Positions 45,885 to 54,464 of a stretch of 64,000 nt of DNA are shown one piece after another. A model generated the notes under the pieces. The model was given only the letters and a program-made list of their open reading frames with translations. It was not told the origin of the DNA and did not search any database. Within the stretch, counting starts at the first letter, position 1. Every line of letters starts with the position of its first letter. Origin of the DNA: Paenibacillus_AB sp036577625 (GTDB taxonomy: Bacteria > Bacillota > Bacilli > Paenibacillales > NBRC-103111); contig NZ_JARBDC010000060.1 of NCBI RefSeq assembly GCF_036577625.1, positions 1 through 64,000 on the forward strand, given 5' to 3'. A program made the translations under genes and the position numbers.

Positions 45885-47489
45885 ATGATAACAACTGAAG
45901 ATTTAGTTGGAAAAGGTTATTTGCCATATGAACTTATCCCTGCGATGTCAACTAAGAAACTTTCAAAAGCAGTAAGAAAGGTATTGCAAAAAACTAAAGG
46001 GAAAGATGTAGCGAAGAGCAGTAGATATTATAGTTATTCTATCCCAAAAGTAAAGCATGTGCGAAGGACATTAGCGATTCCAAATCCTATCCACCAAATT
46101 AATTTGAGTGAAATTGTAAATAAAAATTGGTTAGAAATTGAAAAGTATATATCCCAATCACCAATTTCAAAAAGTAAGCCTGTAATAGAAATCTTTGAAT
46201 TTGATACCGAGCGTGCATTTTCGAGAGAAATAAACTTGTCAGATATACCTATAGAACAGGCTAAACTTTCTGTTGATGCGAGATATCTTCTGCGAGCGGA
46301 TATATCAAGATTTTATCCTACTATATATACACATATTATACCTTGGGCTTTACATACTAAAAAAATTGCAAAAGAAAACGTTAAGAAAAGGATAAAATTA
46401 TATGGAGATAATTTAGATGATGCAGTTAGAAGTACGCAGGCCAATCAAACCATTGGAATACCAATAGGACCAGACACATCATTCCTAATCTCAGAAATTG
46501 TAGGCACGGCAATTGATTTGGATTTGGAGAGAAGATTGAAGGGAAAGAAGATAAAGCTAGTAGGGTTCAGATTTGTTGATGATATTTTTTTATATTTCAA
46601 GAACATATCGGATGCCAATTATGCTCTATCAGCGCTTCATTTAACGATGAAAGATTTTGAACTGGAATTAAACCCCGAAAAAACAAAAATAATAGAACTT
46701 CCTGTGATATTAGAACCCAAATGGGTCTTGGAATTACGGCAACTAAAATATCATATAGGGAAAAATGAAGAATTGTATAATGATGACCTGATAACATACT
46801 TCAGCAAAGCATTCGAATTGTCGAAATTGTATCCCGATGAATCTGTACTTAAATACTCCTTAACCGAAATTGTGGATTCAAGAGTCGACGAAAAGAATTG
46901 GGCATTGTATGAATCACTATTATTAAACGCTGTAATTGCTGAACCAAGCGTCCTTCCTACTGTAACAGAAATTTTTTTAGCATATAATAATGAAAAATAT
47001 AAATTGAACAAAAAAAAGATTGCAAGCACATTATTTGAACTTATAAGTTTTCATAGTCAGTATAACCATGTTCATGAGATAACATGGGCCTTGTGGTTAT
47101 GTAAGACCTTGAAAATAAAATTAACAACACAGGTGACCAAGATAATATCTTCTATAGATGATTCTCTCGTAGCACTAATATCACTTGATTTATATAATAA
47201 CAATCTCATAACTAGACTTAACACTGATTTATGGCGGGAACGTCTTAACAAGGAGAATTTATACACTGAACACTGGCTATTAGCCTATGAGGGCATGAAG
47301 AAAGGCTGGATAGCACCAATAGACGGAAAGGATTACTTAGAAGAAGATGAGTTTTTCAAGGAGCTTAAGGAAAATGATGTAGAGTTTTACATTCCTGAGA
47401 ACCAAGTTACTCCAGCCTTAATAAAAGAAACCTACAGATTTCAAAAAAAAGTAAGATCCAGACAAAGAAGAAAGAAACGTTTTTATTAA
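45885..47489 (+). CDS. Defence-type reverse transcriptase with C-terminal helical domain
   Basis: This 534-aa protein has an N-terminus (LVGKGYLPYELIPAMSTKKL) of the kind seen in defence-associated (UG/DRT and Abi) reverse transcriptases. The polymerase motifs follow: DISRFYPTIY (Asp139, motif A), IGIPIGPDTSFLISEI (motif B) and FRFVDDIFLY (motif C, FVDD at 230-233). About 250 C-terminal residues are helical and rich in Leu, like the alpha-repeat domains of such enzymes. There is no maturase or integrase domain, so a group II intron or retron of usual layout is unlikely. An in-frame TTG at 45813 behind AAGGA could add 24 residues. It is the first cargo gene after att1. Confidence 0.82.
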   Translation: MITTEDLVGKGYLPYELIPAMSTKKLSKAVRKVLQKTKGKDVAKSSRYYSYSIPKVKHVRRTLAIPNPIHQINLSEIVNKNWLEIEKYISQSPISKSKPVIEIFEFDTERAFSREINLSDIPIEQAKLSVDARYLLRADISRFYPTIYTHIIPWALHTKKIAKENVKKRIKLYGDNLDDAVRSTQANQTIGIPIGPDTSFLISEIVGTAIDLDLERRLKGKKIKLVGFRFVDDIFLYFKNISDANYALSALHLTMKDFELELNPEKTKIIELPVILEPKWVLELRQLKYHIGKNEELYNDDLITYFSKAFELSKLYPDESVLKYSLTEIVDSRVDEKNWALYESLLLNAVIAEPSVLPTVTEIFLAYNNEKYKLNKKKIASTLFELISFHSQYNHVHEITWALWLCKTLKIKLTTQVTKIISSIDDSLVALISLDLYNNNLITRLNTDLWRERLNKENLYTEHWLLAYEGMKKGWIAPIDGKDYLEEDEFFKELKENDVEFYIPENQVTPALIKETYRFQKKVRSRQRRKKRFY

Positions 47490-47665
47490 TATTTATAGTT
47501 CTTATATATAGTTGTTGGTAAATAGCATTTCGATTCTAAGCGTACCCCTTGTTGCATTTACGAGAAGGACCAATAGGGTTGCGGATTATTTGGGTTGGGG
47601 GACGCAAGGGATCACCCTACCGATATAAAAAGAGCCTGACAAATTTGTCGGGCTCTTAATTTTTC
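47490..47665 (+). ncRNA. Candidate RNA or long 3' region of the RT gene, with terminator
   Basis: After the RT stop codon about 140 nt remain before a very strong terminator (stem AAGAGCC/GGCTCTT at 47630-47657 extended by GACAAATTTGTC, then T-rich to 47665). The segment 47540-47620 is clearly more GC-rich than the surrounding AT-rich DNA and has no open frame of note. Several defence RTs use a nearby structured RNA as template or partner, so this is a candidate. No fold was computed. Confidence 0.35.
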
Positions 47666-47791
47666 AATAGAGTGAAAAAAGGTGAACCTATCATAAAATA
47701 TGGTAAAGGTAAGATGAGAAACTAAGCGTTGATTTTTATCTCATAAAAGTGTATTTAAATTGTACGTATTGTGGTTATATTAGTATTAAGG

Positions 47792-47819
47792 TTGACAAAA
47801 TAAACGTTTTTGGTAAAAT
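47792..47819 (+). promoter_or_regulatory. Promoter of the DUF5986/ImmA cassette
   Basis: A consensus -35 TTGACA (47792-47797), a 16-nt spacer and a -10 TAAAAT preceded by TGG (47814-47819) lie 32 nt before the ATG at 47851. The stretch 47666-47791 before it shows no gene. Confidence 0.75.
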
Positions 47820-47850
47820 GAATTTATAAAACCAAGGACGTGATGAAGAC

Positions 47851-48612
47851 ATGGAAACAATTAAATTGTCTATACCTATTGCTGACAATCATAAAACGGT
47901 GATTATTGATGCGATTAGGAATGCTGGTAAAAAGGACATAATGGAATTTAGAATGGAAAGAAAGGTCGAGACATTCAATAGCGTTCATTTTTTGAAATGG
48001 GATTTTATTAATACCAATATTATTCGAACGCTTCCGACAAGCCAGTTCCAGTGTGTGAAAATTAAAAGAGGCCCTCTGTGGGAACTTGTCTTGATTTATG
48101 AAAAAGAAACACAATATTTATATGCAGCTATGCAAGAGAAACGGTTTCATCAATTAAATGAACGGCTTTATAAAGAAACAGTTCATTACATTGATGCCCT
48201 TTCATTAATAAATAATGACTTGGAAGCTGATGAAGAACTAAATCCAGCCAAACAACTTAATCTTTTTGAGAGCGAGAACGATGACTGGAATGCACAGGTA
48301 GAATATGAGTTAAAAACCATGTTACATATGCTTGAAGGTGAAGTAAAACGGTTTGTTCTTATTACCTTTTCAACAGATAAAGGCGAAATAACTGCTGTTA
48401 ATGCCATTATGCCCAATGCTAAATTAGAAATAGCGTATGAGGAAAATTGGAATGAATTTATTACAGCTGACTTTAGTATAGCATTTGAATCGCAGGGAGC
48501 TATTGCTGAACAAGAAGAAGAAATTTTTGTTGGTCTTAGAGAAGGAGTTATTCCTCATCAGCAAAACGACCTTGTACAACTTAGAGATGATGAGATGGAG
48601 AAGGAAGGTTAA
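47851..48612 (+). CDS. DUF5986-like protein, partner of ImmA/IrrE gene
   Basis: This 253-aa soluble protein begins METIKLSIPIADNHKTVIIDAIRNAG, which resembles the DUF5986 family of Firmicutes. The C-terminal part is acidic. It lies 26 nt before the HTH-ImmA/IrrE gene with a shared promoter. Genes paired with such regulators are often the toxin or effector held in check, but no catalytic motif is visible. The family assignment is from memory of the N-terminal pattern. Confidence 0.65.
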   Translation: METIKLSIPIADNHKTVIIDAIRNAGKKDIMEFRMERKVETFNSVHFLKWDFINTNIIRTLPTSQFQCVKIKRGPLWELVLIYEKETQYLYAAMQEKRFHQLNERLYKETVHYIDALSLINNDLEADEELNPAKQLNLFESENDDWNAQVEYELKTMLHMLEGEVKRFVLITFSTDKGEITAVNAIMPNAKLEIAYEENWNEFITADFSIAFESQGAIAEQEEEIFVGLREGVIPHQQNDLVQLRDDEMEKEG

Positions 48613-48638
48613 GGTTCTTTCTCTTAGGAGGAATAGAA

Positions 48639-49799
48639 ATGTCAGTATTAAGAGTTTTTAATGGAGATAGGTTGAAAGCAGCACGAATTTATAGAGGTAA
48701 AACTATTGCTGAATTAGCCGATGAGGTATTGGTTAGTAAACAATCAATATCACAATACGAGAATGGAAAAGCAAATCCTAGTTTGGAAACACTACTAAAA
48801 TTGATTAGCACCCTTGGGTTTCCAAGGGAGTATTTTTATGAAAAGGACAATGAGAGTATTAAAGTAGGTACTACTTATTTTAGAGCACTTCTATCCACCA
48901 ATAAAAAAGACCGTCTTTCACAAGAAGAAAAAACGAAAATGTTAGCTAAGATATATCACACTTTAAATCAGTTTGTACAATTCCCGAAAATAAATATCCC
49001 GCCTAAACATGAAAAGATAAATGATATTGAAACGATCGCTCAATATACACGAGACTATTGGAAACTGGGTGCTGACCCAATTCCTAACATGGTTTACGTA
49101 CTCGAAAAGAATGGGTTCATTGTAACCTCATTTGGCACGGATAATACGAGTATTGACGCTTTTAGTCAACGACAAGAATTCGCTGGAGATGAGTACTTTT
49201 TTATTGTTCTTGGAAGTGACAAAAGCTCAGCAACAAGAAGACAATTCGACGCGGCACATGAATTGGGGCACATAATGTTGCATGATTGGAATACTGATTT
49301 GGAACTTGTATCTCGTGAAGAGTTCCGTCAAATGGAAAATGAAGCGCATCAGTTTGCAGCTTCATTTTTGCTGCCAAAAGAAGCCTTTTTGAAGGATCTG
49401 ATTTTGCCGAATAATTTAGATTTTTATATAGAGTTAAAAAAGAAATGGAAAGTGTCAATATCTGCAATGATAGTGCGAGCTTATCAACTAAAGGCAATCA
49501 ACTATAATCAGTATCAGTACTTAATGAGGCAGATATCAAAAAAGGGTTGGCGTACTAAAGAACCATTAGATGATGTTATTCAAGTATCCAAACCAACCGT
49601 TCTTAGAAAAGCTATAGATGTTTTACAAAGTAATGGTGTTCTTTCTGGGGATCAGTTTATGCAGCAACTTTCTAAAAATAGTGTAAGTTTGAATAAAGAT
49701 GAGGTAGAAGTACTCCTTGGATTAGAGCGAGGCGTTCTTAGCGAAAGTAAGCAAAATGCGGTCGTTTTAAGTCTGCGTAATAAAGATATAAGAACTTAA
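48639..49799 (+). CDS. HTH (Xre) - ImmA/IrrE metallopeptidase fusion protein
   Basis: This 386-aa protein has an N-terminal Xre helix-turn-helix (KTIAELADEVLVSKQSISQYE, about residues 21-41). An ImmA/IrrE (COG2856) peptidase domain has the zinc motif HELGH at 207-211 (AAHELGHIMLHDW). The C-terminal 130 residues are helical. Such proteins repress their own promoter and switch by proteolysis. They serve as phage/ICE repressor systems and as the regulatory half of toxin-antitoxin-like defence pairs. A GGAGG site lies close upstream. Confidence 0.88.
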   Translation: MSVLRVFNGDRLKAARIYRGKTIAELADEVLVSKQSISQYENGKANPSLETLLKLISTLGFPREYFYEKDNESIKVGTTYFRALLSTNKKDRLSQEEKTKMLAKIYHTLNQFVQFPKINIPPKHEKINDIETIAQYTRDYWKLGADPIPNMVYVLEKNGFIVTSFGTDNTSIDAFSQRQEFAGDEYFFIVLGSDKSSATRRQFDAAHELGHIMLHDWNTDLELVSREEFRQMENEAHQFAASFLLPKEAFLKDLILPNNLDFYIELKKKWKVSISAMIVRAYQLKAINYNQYQYLMRQISKKGWRTKEPLDDVIQVSKPTVLRKAIDVLQSNGVLSGDQFMQQLSKNSVSLNKDEVEVLLGLERGVLSESKQNAVVLSLRNKDIRT

Positions 49800-49873
49800 T
49801 TAATGACGCCACTCTGCTTATCAGGGTGGTATTGTTTTAGACAATCTAACTGTTGTGTTGGGGGACTGGTAAA

Positions 49874-51154
49874 TTGGGTAATTCTAAAACCATTGTTTCT
49901 GATCCGCAATTCCAAAAAACAAGTAAAAATGCAGAAAGTATAATTATTATTCAAGGTGAAAGCAATGATTTGGCTAACGAGTTTTTCACCTACAGCCTTA
50001 ATTTTAAAAAATCTGCACATATTATTACTGAGCACTTATTTAGTTCGCATCCAGATATAAGTAAACTTGATACTTATTTTTTTTCTTTAGCGTACCTATA
50101 TAGACATAGCCTTGAATTGATCTTAAAGGCTATTGGATTTCAGTATATTAAAGAGCAAAGTGAAAGAAAAAAATTCATAACAGATACATTTCATAACTTA
50201 GTAGAGATTCTCCAAGAGGTCTCACCTCATATACAAGATCAAATTGAAAATAACAGAGGTGCATACAACTGGCTTGTTTCATTATTTAATGATATGGCTC
50301 TAAAAGATAAGGAATCTGATTCGTTTAGATACCCGTTTGGCATAACTGTTATAAAGGACGAAGATCCATTCTCAGATGTGCCCAAGCAATACAGCATAAA
50401 AGCGTTTTTTGATAAACAGACACATATCGATTTAATAGCATTTGTATGCAAAATGGAAGTTGCTTTCAACATTCTCAGTAACTATTACTCTGATATTCCA
50501 AAAATTGTAGAGGACTATAAAAAGTATAAACCGCTTTTCTTAGAGGAAGGGGGAAGTTACTATGGGCAAAGTGTTGTAGGGTACTCTTATAGCAGAAATC
50601 GATTCTATCCGTATGTGAAAGCATATACCGAGTCAGCAGATATATTGCATCAATATATGACTAAAAAAAAGAAAACAAAAAGTAGCCTATTTATTCCAAT
50701 GTGTTATTTATACAGGAATGGAATAGAGTTGGCTATAAAGGAAATTCTATTTGAAGAATGCTCTCTGGATCATCAATCTGCTATCAAAAAAATAAAAGAG
50801 AAAAAACATAGTATTTTAGCCCTATGGAATTCAATCAAGAGCGATGTAGTGAGACATGCAGGTACATCTGATGATGACGCTCACCTTCGTAATGTTGAAA
50901 AATACATAAAACAGTTACACGATTTTGATGGTGCTTCGGATAAATTTCGATATCCAACAAATAAAGATTTGCAATTGCATTATAATAAGCCAAAGAAATT
51001 TGATGTTGATAACGTGGCAGAATTTTTCGGACAACTATCATATTTTTTGCATGGGGTTTGTCTAATGATGTCCGCACAAAATGAAATGCAAGCAGATATA
51101 GAAGCAGAGTATAGAGCCCAAATGCCGAATGAATATGATTATTTCGATTATTAA
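49874..51154 (+). CDS. Internally duplicated HEPN-like protein
   Basis: This 426-aa protein has two related halves. Each has a helix with YLYRHSLELILK (first) or YLYRNGIELAIK (second), then an H-x-L helix (FHNLVEIL; KHSILALW) and a segment DSFRYP or DKFRYP. The pattern recalls HEPN-type helical domains, some of which are RNases, but no fully convincing catalytic RxxxxH is seen, so this is tentative. I chose the TTG at 49874 with GGGGGA 8 nt upstream. It follows the ImmA/IrrE gene by 75 nt and probably belongs to the same cassette. Confidence 0.6.
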   Translation: MGNSKTIVSDPQFQKTSKNAESIIIIQGESNDLANEFFTYSLNFKKSAHIITEHLFSSHPDISKLDTYFFSLAYLYRHSLELILKAIGFQYIKEQSERKKFITDTFHNLVEILQEVSPHIQDQIENNRGAYNWLVSLFNDMALKDKESDSFRYPFGITVIKDEDPFSDVPKQYSIKAFFDKQTHIDLIAFVCKMEVAFNILSNYYSDIPKIVEDYKKYKPLFLEEGGSYYGQSVVGYSYSRNRFYPYVKAYTESADILHQYMTKKKKTKSSLFIPMCYLYRNGIELAIKEILFEECSLDHQSAIKKIKEKKHSILALWNSIKSDVVRHAGTSDDDAHLRNVEKYIKQLHDFDGASDKFRYPTNKDLQLHYNKPKKFDVDNVAEFFGQLSYFLHGVCLMMSAQNEMQADIEAEYRAQMPNEYDYFDY

Positions 51155-51164
51155 ATTGTGCGGA

Positions 51165-51383
51165 ATGCAAATGGAATCAATTAAGGTATTCAAAGAGCTT
51201 TTCAAATTAGCTGATGTTGAAGAAGTGGCGATTGCATGGGAGTTTCCAATGACAAATAAATGTTCCAGTACCGTTATGAAAAGGGAAACGGCAACGAAAA
51301 TAAACTGGGATGGCTTCGACAAAAAGAAATTTGAGGGTGCAGCTAATACATATTGGAAGCATCCTTCAAGTCGTAGCAATTAA
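51165..51383 (+). CDS. Small hypothetical protein (weak)
   Basis: A 72-codon frame (MESIKVFKELFKLADVEEV...) follows the HEPN-like gene. The ribosome site is poor, and an ATG two codons later is equally possible. The sequence is protein-like and helical at the start. It may be a remnant. Confidence 0.35.
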   Translation: MQMESIKVFKELFKLADVEEVAIAWEFPMTNKCSSTVMKRETATKINWDGFDKKKFEGAANTYWKHPSSRSN

Positions 51384-51454
51384 AATCTTCGGTTTACATC
51401 ATCATAGATGGACTGTAAAATATAAATATAAACTTCCAAACTTTCCAAACTTAG

Positions 51455-51491
51455 AAGCCTTATTCCTTACGGAATGGGCTTTTTTTATTTT
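51455..51491 (+). terminator. Terminator before the phage-like small-gene block
   Basis: A stem built of AAGCC/GGGCTT outside and ATTCC/GGAAT inside is followed by seven T residues at 51480-51486. Confidence 0.8.
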
Positions 51492-51514
51492 CATATGAGA
51501 GGAAGCGAAGCAAA

Positions 51515-51976
51515 ATGGCTAAAAGTGGAGTGCAACAAATTGAAGGGCAGATTAAACAAGAAGAAAAGAAGCTCCAAGAGATCGAGGAAAGAATTGATTC
51601 GTATACGGCTAAAGCAAGGGAACTTAGACACATGGCTTATACCTTGCAAGCAGGAGAGCCACATCCTGATAATCCTGCCAAAATCGCCGATCTGCAAAGA
51701 CAGGCACATTATTATGATTCGCTTGCGGAAAAAGCAACGCATACCGAGCGACACAACCAGCTTTACAGTCTCAACATTTTGAAAGAAAATGCGGTCAGAC
51801 TGCGCCATACTATTAATCACAACAAAGCAATTTTAGCGAGGTACTATCAAGAGGTAGAGGAAGCTAAGTTGAGAGCGGCCAAAATGATTGAAGATGCCGA
51901 CCGAAAAGTAATAGATGCCCAATATCTCATTAAGGAGCAGGAGAAAGAATTGCTCGATCTTGAAGGGGTTGAATAA
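51515..51976 (+). CDS. Coiled-coil hypothetical protein
   Basis: This 153-aa, highly charged protein is predicted to be almost entirely coiled coil, with Glu/Lys/Gln-rich heptads through most of its length. It has no signal peptide. It is the first of four small co-directional genes ending in an HGGxxTG protein. No family recognised. Confidence 0.65.
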   Translation: MAKSGVQQIEGQIKQEEKKLQEIEERIDSYTAKARELRHMAYTLQAGEPHPDNPAKIADLQRQAHYYDSLAEKATHTERHNQLYSLNILKENAVRLRHTINHNKAILARYYQEVEEAKLRAAKMIEDADRKVIDAQYLIKEQEKELLDLEGVE

Positions 51977-51978
51977 AT

Positions 51979-52128
51979 TTGATAAAGCAACTTAGCCAAG
52001 AAGCATTGGAAGCTCGTAGAAAATATAACCGTGATTATATGAGGAAGTGGAGGCAACGTCCTGGGAATCAAGATAAGCAGAAGGAGTACGAGCGTAAGCG
52101 TTGGGAGAGGTACTCCTTAAAGAAGTAG
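51979..52128 (+). CDS. Small basic phage-like protein
   Basis: A 49-aa frame begins with TTG at 51979, two nt after the previous stop, with AAGGGG 10 nt upstream. The pattern RRKYNRDYMRKWRQRPGNQDK followed by aromatic/Arg repeats resembles small basic proteins found in phages near terminase genes. Function unknown. Confidence 0.5.
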   Translation: MIKQLSQEALEARRKYNRDYMRKWRQRPGNQDKQKEYERKRWERYSLKK

Positions 52129-52238
52129 CCAGAGACGAACGAGACGGGGCGAGATACCCATTTGATTGTAAGAGATGGGTAAATGTAAAGATTGCGGATG
52201 GATACACCGCAAAACCAAATTTAAGGGGATGTTCATCT

Positions 52239-52415
52239 ATGAAAGAAACAGCGGAAGGTTTTTTATGGGAAATGCTTAGACTGTCCGACGAATCACATGA
52301 CCAATTGCTGGATTTAGTAGGCAACTACATTGAATTTCTAAACGCTAACGGTTTGACGAAGCATTTTAATCAATTTCTGCAGGATAAGGCAGCGGCGCAA
52401 ATCACTCATAAATAA
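52239..52415 (+). CDS. Small hypothetical protein
   Basis: A 58-aa helical frame (MKETAEGFLWEMLRLSDESH...) has AAGGGG 10 nt before its ATG. The open frame extends back to 52101 but that part overlaps the preceding gene. No family recognised. Confidence 0.5.
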   Translation: MKETAEGFLWEMLRLSDESHDQLLDLVGNYIEFLNANGLTKHFNQFLQDKAAAQITHK

Positions 52416-52465
52416 TTGGGGGTAAAATTCAAAACAGTACCCCATGCAAGGAAGGGGGCGACACT

Positions 52466-52987
52466 ATGAGCGAACAACACTGTGGTGCAAAAACAAGGTC
52501 TAACGGTACTTGTCGCAAGAAGCCTATGAGAAATGGACGCTGTTACATGCACGGCGGCGCAAGTACAGGACCTAAGAATAAAACGAAACACAGCGAAAGT
52601 ATGAAGGGAAACAAGAACAGTCTAAGAACTGGCGAGTATGAAACGATTTGGTTTGATTCATTTTCCCCTGAGGATATTCAGCATTACGAGTTGACCCCGA
52701 CAAGTGCGATAGAACAATTGGACCATGAAATCAAAATTGCCGACATCAGGGAAAGACGTATGATGAAACGGATTAGGGATTCGGAAAAATCTAAATGTAA
52801 GCAAAAAGCAGAGCTAATCACCAAGATTGAGGACTCACTTAGTCGCCTACAAGCAGTGAAGTCACGGCTCATAGACCAAAAGATACGATTACAGGAAATA
52901 ACCGATCCCGAAGTTGGTCATAATTCGTTAGACCAATTGGTATCTATTCTTGCACAGGCAAGAAATCTTCATACAAGAAATGAGTAA
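52466..52987 (+). CDS. HGGxxTG domain protein (phage-like)
   Basis: This 173-aa protein has the N-terminal signature CGAKTRSNGTCRKKPM and GRCYMHGGASTGP, with Cys/His residues that may bind zinc, as in the HGGxxTG family often annotated near phage terminases. The rest is coiled coil. It may be a nucleic-acid-binding accessory protein. No terminase large subunit is present, so packaging of its own is unlikely. Confidence 0.75.
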   Translation: MSEQHCGAKTRSNGTCRKKPMRNGRCYMHGGASTGPKNKTKHSESMKGNKNSLRTGEYETIWFDSFSPEDIQHYELTPTSAIEQLDHEIKIADIRERRMMKRIRDSEKSKCKQKAELITKIEDSLSRLQAVKSRLIDQKIRLQEITDPEVGHNSLDQLVSILAQARNLHTRNE

Positions 52988-52998
52988 GGGGTGGAAGT

Positions 52999-53166
52999 AT
53001 GAATAGCAATAAACGCCAATTACAGATTGAGAGTCATCTCAAGAACGGTGAGTTGTATATTGAAATTGAGGACGAGCTTAACCTTGATAACTATTCAAAA
53101 GAGGAAATCAGCCTTGCCGTTAAAGAAGGAGTTAGGATTGCTGTCAGTCAGTTATTGAAGGCATGA
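52999..53166 (+). CDS. Small hypothetical protein
   Basis: A 55-aa frame (MNSNKRQLQIESHLKNGELY...) is preceded by AAGGGGTGG. It reads as a small alpha/beta protein and ends the small-gene block. No family recognised. Confidence 0.55.
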   Translation: MNSNKRQLQIESHLKNGELYIEIEDELNLDNYSKEEISLAVKEGVRIAVSQLLKA

Positions 53167-53244
53167 TTAGACTTGACAGGGATAGTAAGTGTATGTCATT
53201 ATCTCAGTGTCAATGATGACAACATACAACCTTAACTCAACTTA

Positions 53245-53285
53245 AAGCACTTGGACACTTACGTGTATCAGGTGCTTTTTTATTT
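53245..53285 (+). terminator. Terminator of the small-gene block
   Basis: A 9-bp stem (53245-53253 with 53269-53277, one G-T pair) is followed by TTTTTATTTT. Confidence 0.82.
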
Positions 53286-53375
53286 TGTTCCTGGGCGGTT
53301 GCCTATAATAGTATAGTCCAAAAACATTTAAAGTTTTGGCTACGGCATCTTTTAACGAAAGGATTGGTCAAAATT

Positions 53376-54251
53376 ATGGGCATATCAGTTTCAGTCGATA
53401 AGATTAGAGTTGATTTTTGTAATATTAGACAATCGGACTTTATGAGGTTTCTACTTAGGGCAGCAAAACGAGATGCGTTTAACATAAATCTACCGTCAAT
53501 CGGATATGTATTCACATTCTCATTGTTTGCAGGTGAGAGCTACCTGTTTATTCAATACATGAACTTTAAGGAAAGGGAGTTTATAGTGGGTGAACTGCAT
53601 AAGCCGCTGTATACTTTACGGTTAGAAACCGCTCCAATAAATTTATTAACCCATGCGGATATTATTCAAGAAATCAAAGCTATGTGTGAGGGCATTTATT
53701 TTGTTAGCGCAGATGTGGCTTATGATGTACCTGTTCCAATGCATCGGGTATTCGTAATGAGTAACCATGACAGTAGGAAAATAAATCCCAATTACCAAGA
53801 TAGTTGGTATTTTGGTTGGAAGGACGAGCGCAAGAAGAACGCTTATTGTAGGATATATGACAAAATAGCGGAGCAAAAAGGTAATCCGGACACAGACGGT
53901 CACTTAACAAGAATTGAAATTGTATACAAACCAGAATGGCGAATAAAGTTCTATGAGGTAATGACATATCCACCGCAGCAAAATGAGTATTACTATGCAA
54001 AAATAATTGATGACCTGTCATGGTGTAAAGCAAGAAGACGAACGCAGATTTTCAACCAACAACGGGGATTCGGTGAATACAGTTGGCACATTAGAAATGA
54101 GATAAAAAAATCACTCGCCAATCAGGTTGATATTGATTTCAACCAATTGGCAAGCGATGAATGGGCTAATATTATGAATGCACCTGCCAGTGCATTGATA
54201 AATGAAAGGTCAATCAGCTTTTTGCATAATCAGCAACTGGTCAATGGATAA
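53376..54251 (+). CDS. Replication-initiation-like protein
   Basis: This 291-aa protein has VSVDKIRVDF near its start and the pair YCRIYDKIAEQKG and LTRIEIVYKPEW near residues 165-195, a pattern seen in plasmid and phage Rep proteins of the Rep_trans/rolling-circle type. SCC elements also carry replication genes, so a role in copying the excised circle is plausible. The catalytic residue cannot be named with certainty. I chose the ATG at 53376; a TTG at 53364 would add four residues. Confidence 0.6.
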   Translation: MGISVSVDKIRVDFCNIRQSDFMRFLLRAAKRDAFNINLPSIGYVFTFSLFAGESYLFIQYMNFKEREFIVGELHKPLYTLRLETAPINLLTHADIIQEIKAMCEGIYFVSADVAYDVPVPMHRVFVMSNHDSRKINPNYQDSWYFGWKDERKKNAYCRIYDKIAEQKGNPDTDGHLTRIEIVYKPEWRIKFYEVMTYPPQQNEYYYAKIIDDLSWCKARRRTQIFNQQRGFGEYSWHIRNEIKKSLANQVDIDFNQLASDEWANIMNAPASALINERSISFLHNQQLVNG

Positions 54252-54428
54252 ATCCAGTTTAGCGCAGATTATTGCAAGTGTCGTTAAATAAATCCGGTCA
54301 ACTTGATTTTTGCATAGTGAACTTATCGTACTCGGGCGCAATCCTGTTAGCTCTGCTAACTGGCGTTGCGTCATTTTTCTTTCTCGAAGAATTTCTTTCA
54401 AGCGAATATAAAATGTATTTGTGTCCAT
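54210..54428 (-). CDS. Xre-family transcriptional regulator
   Basis: This 72-aa protein is a single Cro/CI helix-turn-helix (MTQRQLAELTGLRPSTISSLC, about residues 18-38). The ATG at 54428 has AGGTGG 7 nt upstream. It overlaps the end of the convergent Rep-like gene by 42 nt and faces away from the recombinase operon. It probably represses that operon through the palindrome at 54542-54565. Confidence 0.85.
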   Translation of the reverse strand: MDTNTFYIRLKEILRERKMTQRQLAELTGLRPSTISSLCKNQVDRIYLTTLAIICAKLDLSIDQLLIMQKAD

Positions 54429-54464
54429 GACCTGTACCACCTTTTGTCCGAGTTACCTACTACT

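Noticed and set aside
45885..47489. Group II intron or retron reverse transcriptase
   Set aside because: No maturase or HNH domain is present, no intron-domain structure was recognised, and motif B and the long helical C-terminus fit defence RTs better.
52175..52279. 34-codon frame beginning MGKCKDCGW
   Set aside because: One Cys pair hints at metal binding, but the ribosome site is poor and it overlaps the better-supported 58-aa gene.
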